A model generated the notes under the pieces. That model ran no database searches and was not told where the DNA came from. It saw only the letters and a list, made by a program, of their open reading frames with translations. DNA of 64,000 nucleotides, taken from NCBI RefSeq assembly GCF_000297395.2, contig NZ_HF570108.1, forward strand, positions 6,061,700-6,125,699, in the 5' to 3' direction. Below are positions 51,568-59,503 of this stretch, piece by piece; positions within the stretch are counted from its first letter, which is position 1, and every line of letters begins with the position of its first letter. The DNA comes from Micromonospora lupini str. Lupac 08. Lineage in GTDB: Bacteria > Actinomycetota > Actinomycetes > Mycobacteriales > Micromonosporaceae. The position numbers and the translations under genes were made by a program.

Positions 51568-53220
51568 TCAGCTCTCGGCCGGGCGGTCGGTCGTGCCGTC
51601 GCGGAAGCGGGTCACCGTCTCGCGGTTCTGGTCACCCTCCAGCGGCTGCGCCGGCGCGTCGTTGACCTTGCGCTCGTCGGCCTTGCCGAGGAAGACCTGC
51701 TTGAACTCGGTGATCGCCGCCTCCAGGGAGCCGACGATGTCGTCGCCCCACTGGTTGTCGGCGATACCGGCAAGCACACCCTCGTGCTTGTGCCGCAGGT
51801 ACTGGAGGAACTCCGCCTCGAAGCGCCGCACGTCACCCACCGGGATGTCGTCCAGCTTGCCCTCGACGCCGGCCCAGACCGAGACGACCTCCTGCTCGAC
51901 CGGGAACGGCGAGTAGTTCGGCTGCTTCAGCAGCTCGACCAGGCGGACACCACGGTCCAGCTGGGCCCGGGAGGCCCGGTCCAGGTCGGAGGCGAAGGCG
52001 GCGAACGCCTCCAGCTCGCGGTACTGGGCCAGGTTGAGCCGCAGCGAACCGGCGACCTTCCGCATCGGCTTCACCTGCGCGGCGCCACCGACCCGGGAGA
52101 CCGAGGTGCCGACGTTGATGGCCGGCCGGACGCCCTGGTTGAACAGGTCCGTCTCGAGGAAGATCTGGCCGTCGGTGATCGAGATGACGTTGGTCGGGAT
52201 GAAGGCCGAGATGTCGTTGGCCTTCGTCTCGATGATCGGCAGACCGGTCATCGAGCCGCCACCCAGCTCGTCGGAGAGCTTCGCGCAGCGCTCCAGCAGG
52301 CGGGAGTGCAGGTAGAAGACGTCACCCGGGTACGCCTCACGGCCCGGCGGGCGACGCAGCAGCAGCGACACGGCCCGGTACGCCTCGGCCTGCTTGCTCA
52401 GGTCGTCGAAGACGATCAGGACGTGCTTGCCGCCGTACATCCAGTGCTGCCCGATGGACGAGCCGGTGTACGGAGCCAGGTACTTGAAGCCGGCCGGGTC
52501 GGACGCCGGGGAGGCCACGATGGTCGTGTACTCCATCGCGCCGGCCTCTTCCAGCTGCCCCTTGATCGAGGCGATGGTGGAGGCCTTCTGGCCGATGGCG
52601 ACGTAGATGCAGCGAACCTGCTTCTTCGGGTCGCCGGTGCGCCAGTTGTCCCGCTGGTTGAGGATGGCGTCCAGGGCGACAGTGGTCTTGCCGGTCTTGC
52701 GGTCGCCGATGATCAGCTGACGCTGACCCCGACCGATCGGGGTCATCGCGTCGATGGCCTTGATGCCGGTCTGCAGCGGCTCGAACACCGACTGGCGGGA
52801 CATCACGTTCGGAGCCTGCAGCTCCAGCTCGCGGAAGCCCTCGTTGGCGATGTCACCGAGCCCGTCGATGGGCTGGCCGAGCGCGTCGACCACGCGGCCG
52901 AGGAAGGCGTCGCCGACCGGAACGGAGAGAACCCGCTCGGTGCGCTTGACGCGCTGCCCCTCCTCCAACTTGGCGGAGTCACCGAGAACGACGACACCGA
53001 TCTCCCGGACGTCGAGGTTCAACGCCACGCCGAGCGTGCCGTCCTCGAACTCCAGGAGCTCGTTGGTCATGGTCGAGGGCAGGCCCTCGACGTGGGCGAT
53101 GCCGTCGCCGGTGTCGGCGACGGTGCCGACCTCCTCGCGGGAGACGTCGGACGAGTAGGAGGAGACGTAGCGCTCCAGGGCGCCGCGGATCTCCTCCGTC
53201 GAGATGGTCAGCTCGGCCAT
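51568..53220 (-). CDS. atpA: F1Fo ATP synthase alpha subunit
   Basis: 550 residues. Walker A GDRKTGKTT, VYVAIGQKAST-like sequence, VLIVFDDLSKQAEAYRAVSLLLRRPPGREAYPGD, and the C-terminal helical domain. Non-catalytic nucleotide-binding subunit of F1. Upstream of it is a 141-bp gap to atpH, without a visible gene. Confidence 0.97.
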   Translation of the reverse strand: MAELTISTEEIRGALERYVSSYSSDVSREEVGTVADTGDGIAHVEGLPSTMTNELLEFEDGTLGVALNLDVREIGVVVLGDSAKLEEGQRVKRTERVLSVPVGDAFLGRVVDALGQPIDGLGDIANEGFRELELQAPNVMSRQSVFEPLQTGIKAIDAMTPIGRGQRQLIIGDRKTGKTTVALDAILNQRDNWRTGDPKKQVRCIYVAIGQKASTIASIKGQLEEAGAMEYTTIVASPASDPAGFKYLAPYTGSSIGQHWMYGGKHVLIVFDDLSKQAEAYRAVSLLLRRPPGREAYPGDVFYLHSRLLERCAKLSDELGGGSMTGLPIIETKANDISAFIPTNVISITDGQIFLETDLFNQGVRPAINVGTSVSRVGGAAQVKPMRKVAGSLRLNLAQYRELEAFAAFASDLDRASRAQLDRGVRLVELLKQPNYSPFPVEQEVVSVWAGVEGKLDDIPVGDVRRFEAEFLQYLRHKHEGVLAGIADNQWGDDIVGSLEAAITEFKQVFLGKADERKVNDAPAQPLEGDQNRETVTRFRDGTTDRPAES

Positions 53221-53361
53221 CCTCTGCTTCCTTAAAATTCAGGGGCCCGGGATACCTAGTACCGACCGGTCCGAATGGCGTCTGTCATTCCGGGCGCTGC
53301 GCGGTCCAGCCGCCCCAGAGCTGGGCGGCGAGGCCGCTCAACCGCCGGGCGGCGGAGCCGC

Positions 53362-54183
53362 TCAGCGCTTCGCGAGCGCGTTGCGGGTCTCGTTGAGGCG
53401 GCGCAGGATGGTGCCGTCGTACAGGTCGGAACCGACCCGAACGCTCACGCCACCCAGGACGAGGGGGTCGACCGTCTGCTTGACGGAGACCTCTCGACCG
53501 TATATCGCGCTGAGGCTCGCTCCCAGTCGGCGCTCGTCGGAGTCACTCAACGGGGCTGCGACGGTCACGTACGCCACCTGCCGGTCGCGTCGCTCGGCGG
53601 CGAGCTCCACCAGGCGGGTGAGTGCCCCGCTGAAGGAGCGGCCGCCGAACCCGCCCAACGCCACCTCGACGAGGCGGACGGTGACCGGACGGGCCTTGTC
53701 GGCGAGCAGCTCGCGGGCCAGGGTGGCCCGCTGCTCGACCGGGGCGACCGGGTCGGCAAGCGTGTTGCTCAGCGCCGACTGACCCGACACGACCTGACCG
53801 AAGCGGAACAGCTCGTCCTCGACCTCGCCCAGCTCGCCGGACTTGTCGGCGCTGGCGAGCAGCGCCTCCACGCCGAGGCGCTCGGCGCCGTCGAGCAGCT
53901 CCGACGGTGCCGACCAACGGCCGGACACCAGCGTCACGAGCAGGTCGAGAGCGTCGGCGCCGATCCGCCCACCCAGCATGTCGCCGAGCAGGGCGCCCCG
54001 GTCCGCGCCGGAGCGAGCCGGCTCGGACAGGGCCCGGCGCAGCCGCGGCTCGCGCCGCAGCAGGCCCGCCACGGAGAGGATGGCGTCGGCGGTGGACGTC
54101 ACCGCCGACGGCTCCGCGCCGCGGACGTACGCGTCGAGGCGCTCGGCCGCGACCTTGTACGACTCCCGGCTGGCGGCCTGCAT
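53362..54183 (-). CDS. atpH: F1Fo ATP synthase delta subunit
   Basis: 273 residues, the peripheral-stalk delta subunit, with the extended N-terminal part found in actinobacteria. The typical C-terminal KQTVDPLVLGGVSVRVGSDLYDGTILRRL is present. ATG 54183 shares one base with the atpF stop (TGATG). Confidence 0.95.
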   Translation of the reverse strand: MQAASRESYKVAAERLDAYVRGAEPSAVTSTADAILSVAGLLRREPRLRRALSEPARSGADRGALLGDMLGGRIGADALDLLVTLVSGRWSAPSELLDGAERLGVEALLASADKSGELGEVEDELFRFGQVVSGQSALSNTLADPVAPVEQRATLARELLADKARPVTVRLVEVALGGFGGRSFSGALTRLVELAAERRDRQVAYVTVAAPLSDSDERRLGASLSAIYGREVSVKQTVDPLVLGGVSVRVGSDLYDGTILRRLNETRNALAKR

Positions 54184-54722
54184 CAGCGGGCCCCCGTGCT
54201 CTCGAGACCGCTCAGGAACCGGTCGACGGTGCCCTTGCGCCGCGCCTCGTCGGCAAGCGACTCGCCGACGATCTTGCTGGCCAGGTCCACCGCGATCGTG
54301 CCGACCTCGGCGCGCAGCTCGCGCACGATGGTGGCCCGCTCGGCGGCGAGCTGGTCCTTGCCGGCCTGGATGACCCGGTCGGACTCCTCCCGCGCCTTGG
54401 CGAGGATGTCCTGCCGGATCCCCTCGGCGTCGGCCCGCGCGTCGTCCCGGATCTTGGCGGCGTCGGTGCGGGCCTCGGCGAGCTGGGCACGGTACTGCTC
54501 GAGCAGCTGGTTCGCCTCGGCCTGGGCGGCCTCGGCGCGCTTGATGCCGCCCTCGATCGCGTCGACCCGAGCCTGGAACGTCTGCTCCATCCGCGGGAAG
54601 ACGAACTTCATCAGCACGAAGCAGAGCACGGCGAAGGCGATCGTGCCGACCACGATCTCCTGCCCGATCGGGATGATCGGGTTGTGGCCTGACTCACCAC
54701 CCTCAGCGGCAAGGATGAACAT
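54183..54722 (-). CDS. atpF: F1Fo ATP synthase b subunit
   Basis: 179 residues. Short N-terminus, one membrane segment (about 20-40, EIVVGTIAFAVLCFVLMKFVF), then a long Ala/Glu/Arg-rich helix forming the peripheral stalk. 28 bp behind atpE. Confidence 0.95.
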   Translation of the reverse strand: MFILAAEGGESGHNPIIPIGQEIVVGTIAFAVLCFVLMKFVFPRMEQTFQARVDAIEGGIKRAEAAQAEANQLLEQYRAQLAEARTDAAKIRDDARADAEGIRQDILAKAREESDRVIQAGKDQLAAERATIVRELRAEVGTIAVDLASKIVGESLADEARRKGTVDRFLSGLESTGAR

Positions 54723-54750
54723 GGGTGACCTCCCGGTCGAGGGGCGGGTA

Positions 54751-54978
54751 CTACTTGGCCCAGATGAAGCCGAAGGCGATGCCGAACAGCGCGAGCGCCT
54801 CGATGACGGCGAAGCCGATCCAGACGTACGGCAGGGTCATCCGCGAGGACTCGGGCTGCCGGGCGGTCGACTGGATGTAGGCGGCGAAGACCAGGCCGAC
54901 GCCGATGCCCGGGCCGATGGCCGCGAGACCGTAGCCGATGGCGGCGGTGCTGCCATTTACCGCGGCGAGAACGTCCAT
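54751..54978 (-). CDS. atpE: F1Fo ATP synthase c subunit (proton ring)
   Basis: 75 residues in two membrane helices. The glycine-rich first helix is GYGLAAIGPGIGVGLVFA; the loop ARQPES and the proton-binding Glu60 in FAVIEALALFG follow. ATG 54978 has AGGAGG upstream; an in-frame start 16 codons earlier would bury the ribosome site and is rejected. Confidence 0.96.
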   Translation of the reverse strand: MDVLAAVNGSTAAIGYGLAAIGPGIGVGLVFAAYIQSTARQPESSRMTLPYVWIGFAVIEALALFGIAFGFIWAK

Positions 54979-55041
54979 TAGTGGTTCCTCCTGGTTATCA
55001 CGCGTGACTCTCACGCGGGACGACAACGGTTGGTGCGTGGA

Positions 55042-55839
55042 TCAGTGCTCTTCGGCGAGCGCGCCCTGGATGTAGCTGGCGCTCAGCACGGTGAAGACGT
55101 AGGCCTGCAGGACGATGACCAGCGCCTCGAGAAGGGTCAGCGCCACGGTCATCACCCAGGACACCACCGAGACCGGTGCCAGCCAGGCGTTGGCGTTGAG
55201 CATCGCGAAGCCGCCGAGCGTGAAGACCAGCAGGAGCATGTGGCCGGCGAACATGTTCGCGAAGAGACGAACGGCAAGCGAGAACGGCCGGATGATGAAG
55301 GTCGAGAACGCCTCGATCGGGATCAGCAGCGGCAGGATGTACCACGGTGCCGGCGGGATCAGGGCGTGCTTGAAGTACTTCCCGAAGCCGTGGTGCCGGA
55401 TGCCGATGTAGTTGAACAGCACGTAGCTGATCACCGCGAGGATCGCCGGGAAGGCGATGTGCGAGTTCGGTGAGATCTGGAACAACGGGATGATCGCGAA
55501 CGCGTTCGTCACCAACACGAAGCAGAAGAGCGTCGTGAAGTAAGGAGCGAATCGCACACCCTGGTGCCCGATCATGTCGACCGAGATGTTGTTGCGCACG
55601 AAGCCGTAGATCGACTCGGCGAACCACTGCTTCTTGGTCGGCACCAGCTTGGGGTTCCGGTAGGTCGCCAGGAAGAAGATGATCAGCACGCCGACCGCGA
55701 TCCAGATCATCAAGGTGAACTTGGTGACCCAGTACGAGTCGTGTGCACCCCAGGGCAGGATGCTGGGCAGGTAGAAGTCCTCCACACTGGGTGGGAATTC
55801 CGCCTGGCCAGCTGCCAGGACGTTCGCCTGTCCGAACAC
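55042..55839 (-). CDS. atpB: F1Fo ATP synthase a subunit
   Basis: 265 residues, five or six membrane segments forming the proton half-channels with the c ring. The essential Arg lies in SLAVRLFANMFAGHML. I start at GTG 55839 (FGQANVLAAG), preceded by AAGGGA. A longer frame that begins at 56019 overlaps the atpZ-like gene in another frame and is rejected. Confidence 0.94.
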   Translation of the reverse strand: MFGQANVLAAGQAEFPPSVEDFYLPSILPWGAHDSYWVTKFTLMIWIAVGVLIIFFLATYRNPKLVPTKKQWFAESIYGFVRNNISVDMIGHQGVRFAPYFTTLFCFVLVTNAFAIIPLFQISPNSHIAFPAILAVISYVLFNYIGIRHHGFGKYFKHALIPPAPWYILPLLIPIEAFSTFIIRPFSLAVRLFANMFAGHMLLLVFTLGGFAMLNANAWLAPVSVVSWVMTVALTLLEALVIVLQAYVFTVLSASYIQGALAEEH

Positions 55840-55850
55840 CGCGTCCCTTC

Positions 55851-56087
55851 CTAAGTAGGCGTGCCGAGTCGGCGGATGACCAGGATGACTCCCCCAGCCA
55901 TGCCGAGCACGAAGCCGATGCCGGTGGCGACGCCACCGGTGTCGAGCCACTGGTCGACCAGCCAGCCGATGAAACCCCACACGAGCATGCCTCCGACGAG
56001 GTAGCTGAGCGCGGTCCAACCCTGCCCGGCGCCGGACGGATAGTCGTCCGGTTGACCGGGGGGACGGGGGGTTTGGTCATCAGCCAT
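55851..56087 (-). CDS. AtpZ/AtpI-like small membrane protein of the ATP synthase operon
   Basis: 78 residues, two membrane segments (ALSYLVGGMLVWGFIGWLV and GIGFVLGMAGGVILVI), N-terminus Pro-rich and cytoplasmic. This matches the AtpZ family, which is found next to atpI and atpB and is linked to ring assembly or Mg2+ transport. 11 bp before atpB. ATG 56087; the ribosome site is weak. Confidence 0.8.
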   Translation of the reverse strand: MADDQTPRPPGQPDDYPSGAGQGWTALSYLVGGMLVWGFIGWLVDQWLDTGGVATGIGFVLGMAGGVILVIRRLGTPT

Positions 56088-56276
56088 GACGGGGCGAACG
56101 ATATCAGCCGGGAAGACGAGGCTGTGCCTCACCCCCCGCACAACCATCGTTGTGTGGGCATCTCGGGGCTCGCGTCGTCTGTGGGCACGCTACTCCCCTT
56201 CCGCCCGTCGGAGAATGACCGGAGGCCGACACGTTCCCGCGCGTCCGATGGTTGGGACGACCGGCCGAGCGGCAGG

Positions 56277-56702
56277 TCAGCCCTGCGGTCGACGAGCGTG
56301 CACCGTGGTCAGCCACCAGAGGTGCACCGCCGTCCACACTGCCACCCCGGCGACGATGCCGAGGCAGAGAGGGATCAACCCGGGCCAACCGGTCGAGGCC
56401 ACCGCCACCAGCACGACACCCAACAGGGTGAACTTCAGCACGTACAGGCCCAGCCCCAGCGGCAGCAGCAGCTGCGGGTTGATCTGGTCGGCCCGGGCCA
56501 GCACCACTGTCGTGAGTGTGTAGCTGAACACCGTGACGCCCACGCCGGCCGCCGCGCCGAGCGCGGCGGTCACGCCGCCGGTCACCGCACCCACGACCGC
56601 GGCGACCACGGCCAGCCCCACCGACGCGGCCAACAACACCGGCAGGTGCCGCAGCCGCCACCGCCGGTCGGCGTCGGGATCGACCACCACGGGCTCAGCC
56701 AC
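56277..56702 (-). CDS. atpI: ATP synthase protein I-like membrane protein
   Basis: 141 residues with four membrane segments (HLPVLLAASVGLAVVAAVVGAV; ALGAAAGVGVTVFSYTLTTVVL; LGLGLYVLKFTLLGVVLVAVAS; PLCLGIVAGVAVWTAVHLW). It resembles actinobacterial AtpI, which helps assemble the c ring. Its start overlaps the glyA stop by 8 bp. A 189-bp gap to the AtpZ-like gene follows, with a start-proximal leader and no other gene. Confidence 0.78.
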   Translation of the reverse strand: MAEPVVVDPDADRRWRLRHLPVLLAASVGLAVVAAVVGAVTGGVTAALGAAAGVGVTVFSYTLTTVVLARADQINPQLLLPLGLGLYVLKFTLLGVVLVAVASTGWPGLIPLCLGIVAGVAVWTAVHLWWLTTVHARRPQG

Positions 56703-57984
56703 GGGGGTACGCCGGGAAGGCCGCGGCCAGCTCGGCCACCTCGGCGCCGATCCGGGTCAGCTCGTCGACGCCACCCGGCGCCCCGGGATCGGTGCGCACC
56801 GCGCGGGCGATCAGGGCGGCCACCTGCCGCAGCTCACCCTCGCGCATGCCCTGGGTGGTGACGCTCGGCGTGCCCACCCGGAGCCCCGAGGCCACCAGCG
56901 GCGGCTGCGGGTCGTACGGGATGGCGTTCTTGTTGAGCGTGATCGCGGCGGCGTCGCAGCGGGCCTCGGCCTCCGCGCCGGTCACGCCCACCTCCCGCAG
57001 GTCGATCAGGGCGAGGTGGGTGTCGGTGCCGCCGGACACCGGGCGCATCCCCTCGTCGGCCAGCCCGGCGGCGAGCGCCTGCGCGTTGCGGACCACCTGG
57101 CCGGCGTACGTCTGGAACTCGGGCTGGGCCGCCTCGCGCAGCGCGACGGCCTTCGCCGCGACCGCGTGCATGAGCGGACCGCCCTGCGTGAACGGGAAGA
57201 CCGCCTTGTCGATCCGCTGGGCCAGCGACTCGCGGCAGAGGATCATGCCGCCGCGCGGCCCGCGCAGCACCTTGTGGGTGGTGGCGCAGACGACGTCGGC
57301 GTACGGCACCGGGGACGGGATCGCCCGCCCGGCCACCAGGCCGATGAAGTGCGCGGCGTCCACCATGAGGTACGCGCCGACCTCGTCGGCGATCTCCCGG
57401 AACCGCGCGAAGTCGATCAGGCGGGGGTACGCGGTGGCCCCGCAGATGATCAGCTTGGGCCGGTGCGTCCGGGCCAGGTCACGAACCTCGTCGTAGTCGA
57501 TCAACTCGGTGTCCGGCCGGACCGGGTAACCGACCGGGCGGAACCACTTGCCGGAGAAGTTCACCCGGCTGCCGTGGGTCAGGTGCCCGCCGTGCGGCAG
57601 GTCCATGGCCAGCACCGTGTCCCCCGGCTGCACCAGCGCGGCGTACGCGGCCAGGTTGGCGCTCGCCCCCGAGTGCGGCTGGACGTTGGCGTGCTCGGCC
57701 CCGAACAGCTCCCTGGCCCGGGCGATGGCGATCTCCTCGGCCCGGTCCACCTCGGCGCAGCCGCCGTAGTAGCGCCGGCCCGGGTAGCCCTCGGCGTACT
57801 TGTTGGTGAGCGTCGAGCCGAGCGCGGCCAGCACCGCCGGTGAGGTCAGGTTCTCGCTGGCGATGAGCTGCAGGCCGCCGCGCAACCGGTCCAGCTCGCC
57901 GAGGACCACCCCGGCGATCTCCGGATCGGTGGCCCTGAGCTGCGCGAAATCCGGCCCCCAGAAGGTGCTCGTCTCGGTCTCCAC
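56695..57984 (-). CDS. glyA: Serine hydroxymethyltransferase
   Basis: PLP enzyme that moves the hydroxymethyl group of serine to tetrahydrofolate, giving glycine and one-carbon units. 429 residues. IASENLTSPAVLAALGSTLTNKYAEGYPGRRYYGG, HSGASANLAAY, VDAAHFIGLVAG, the PLP lysine in TTHKVLRGPRGG (Val in place of the usual Thr) and the TPSVTTQGM region are all seen. ATG 57984. Overlaps the downstream atpI gene by 8 bp; diverges from the DUF2867 gene by 35 bp. Confidence 0.95.
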   Translation of the reverse strand: METETSTFWGPDFAQLRATDPEIAGVVLGELDRLRGGLQLIASENLTSPAVLAALGSTLTNKYAEGYPGRRYYGGCAEVDRAEEIAIARARELFGAEHANVQPHSGASANLAAYAALVQPGDTVLAMDLPHGGHLTHGSRVNFSGKWFRPVGYPVRPDTELIDYDEVRDLARTHRPKLIICGATAYPRLIDFARFREIADEVGAYLMVDAAHFIGLVAGRAIPSPVPYADVVCATTHKVLRGPRGGMILCRESLAQRIDKAVFPFTQGGPLMHAVAAKAVALREAAQPEFQTYAGQVVRNAQALAAGLADEGMRPVSGGTDTHLALIDLREVGVTGAEAEARCDAAAITLNKNAIPYDPQPPLVASGLRVGTPSVTTQGMREGELRQVAALIARAVRTDPGAPGGVDELTRIGAEVAELAAAFPAYPRG

Positions 57985-58019
57985 AGCGAACGAGTCTAGG
58001 GGGCCGCAGACTGGGAGCT

Positions 58020-59483
58020 GTGAGATGCCTCGTCACCGGCGCTACCGGATACATCGGCGGGCGGCTGACGCCGCTGCTGCTCGCCGACGGCCACACCGTG
58101 CGCTGCCTCGCCCGCAAGGCGGTGCGGCTGCGCGACGTGCCCTGGGCCTCCGCGGCCGAGATCGTCGAGGGAGACCTGAGTCGCCCGGAGACGCTGCCGA
58201 CCGCGTTCGCCGACGTGGACGTCGCGTACTTCCTGGTGCACTCGCTGGGCCGGTCCGACTTCGAGGCGGCCGACCGGGCGGCGGCGACCAACTTCGCCGC
58301 GGCGGCGCGCGCGGCCGGCGTACGCCGGATCGTCTACCTGGGCGGCCCGGAGCCGGCGTCCGACGCGGAGGTGCCCTCCCCGCACCTGCGGTCCCGCGCC
58401 GAGGTGGGCCGGATCCTGCTGGCCAGCGGGGTGCCCACGGCGGTGCTCCGCGCCGCGGTGATCATCGGATCCGGCTCGGCGTCGTTCGAGATGCTGCGCT
58501 ACCTGACCGAGCGACTGCCCGCCATGATCACTCCCCGCTGGGTCCGCAACCGGATCCAGCCGATCGCGGTCCGCGACGTGCTGCGCTACCTGGCCGGCTG
58601 CACCGCACTGCCGGCCGAGGTCAGTCGCGGTTTCGACATCGGCGGGCCGGACGTGCTGACCTTCCGCGAGATGATGCAGCGGTACGCCCGGGTGGCCGGC
58701 CTGCGCCGGCGGATCATCGTGCCGGTCCGACCGCTCACCCCGTCGCTGTCCTCGCACTGGGTCGGGCTGATCACCCCGGTGCCGAACGCCATCGCCCGCC
58801 CACTCGTGGAGAGCCTGATCCACGAGGCCGTGGCGCACGAACACGACATCGCCAGGTACGTGCCCGACCCACCGGGCGGCCTCACCGGCTTCGACGACGC
58901 GGTGGCGCTGGCGCTGGCCAAGGTGCGCGACGCCCAGGTGGAGACCCGCTGGTCCAACGCAAGCGGCCCGGACGCGCCCGCCGAACCGCTGCCCACCGAC
59001 CCGGACTGGTCCGGCGGCACGGCGTACACCGACGTCCGGGAGCGAACTGTGGACGCGTCACCGGCGGCGCTGTGGCGGGTCATCGAGGGCGTCGGCGGCG
59101 AGCACGGCTGGTACTCGTTCCCCCTGGCCTGGTCGGTGCGCGGCTGGCTGGACCGGCTGGTCGGCGGTGTGGGGCTGCGGCGGGGCCGGCGTGACCCGCA
59201 CCGTCTGCAGGTCGGCGAGGCGCTGGACTTCTGGCGGGTGGAGGAGATCGTCCCGGGCGAGCTGCTGCGGCTGCGCGCGGAGATGCGACTGCCCGGCCGC
59301 GCCTGGTTGGAGATGCGGGCGGTGCCCGTCGACGGCGGGCGCAGCCGCTACCAGCAGCGCGCGGTCTTCCTGCCCCGTGGACTGGCCGGCCACGCCTACT
59401 GGGGGTCGGTGGCACCGTTCCACGCCGTGGTCTTCGGCGGCATGGCCCGCAACATCGCCCGCAACGCCGAGCAAACCCCCTGA
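58020..59483 (+). CDS. NAD(P)-binding oxidoreductase fused to DUF2867
   Basis: 487 residues. The N-terminal Rossmann domain (about 1-290) of the NmrA/atypical SDR type has TGATGYIGGRLTPLLLADGH, VDVAYFLVHSLGRSDF and RIVYLGGPEP. Residues 330-485 are the DUF2867/SRPBCC-like domain (GGEHGWYSFPLAWSVRGWLDRLVGGVGLRRGRRDP). A known actinobacterial fusion whose substrate is undetermined. GTG 58020; a GGGAG lies close upstream. Confidence 0.88.
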   Translation: MRCLVTGATGYIGGRLTPLLLADGHTVRCLARKAVRLRDVPWASAAEIVEGDLSRPETLPTAFADVDVAYFLVHSLGRSDFEAADRAAATNFAAAARAAGVRRIVYLGGPEPASDAEVPSPHLRSRAEVGRILLASGVPTAVLRAAVIIGSGSASFEMLRYLTERLPAMITPRWVRNRIQPIAVRDVLRYLAGCTALPAEVSRGFDIGGPDVLTFREMMQRYARVAGLRRRIIVPVRPLTPSLSSHWVGLITPVPNAIARPLVESLIHEAVAHEHDIARYVPDPPGGLTGFDDAVALALAKVRDAQVETRWSNASGPDAPAEPLPTDPDWSGGTAYTDVRERTVDASPAALWRVIEGVGGEHGWYSFPLAWSVRGWLDRLVGGVGLRRGRRDPHRLQVGEALDFWRVEEIVPGELLRLRAEMRLPGRAWLEMRAVPVDGGRSRYQQRAVFLPRGLAGHAYWGSVAPFHAVVFGGMARNIARNAEQTP

Positions 59484-59503
59484 CCCACCCCGCCTCGGCC
59501 GGG

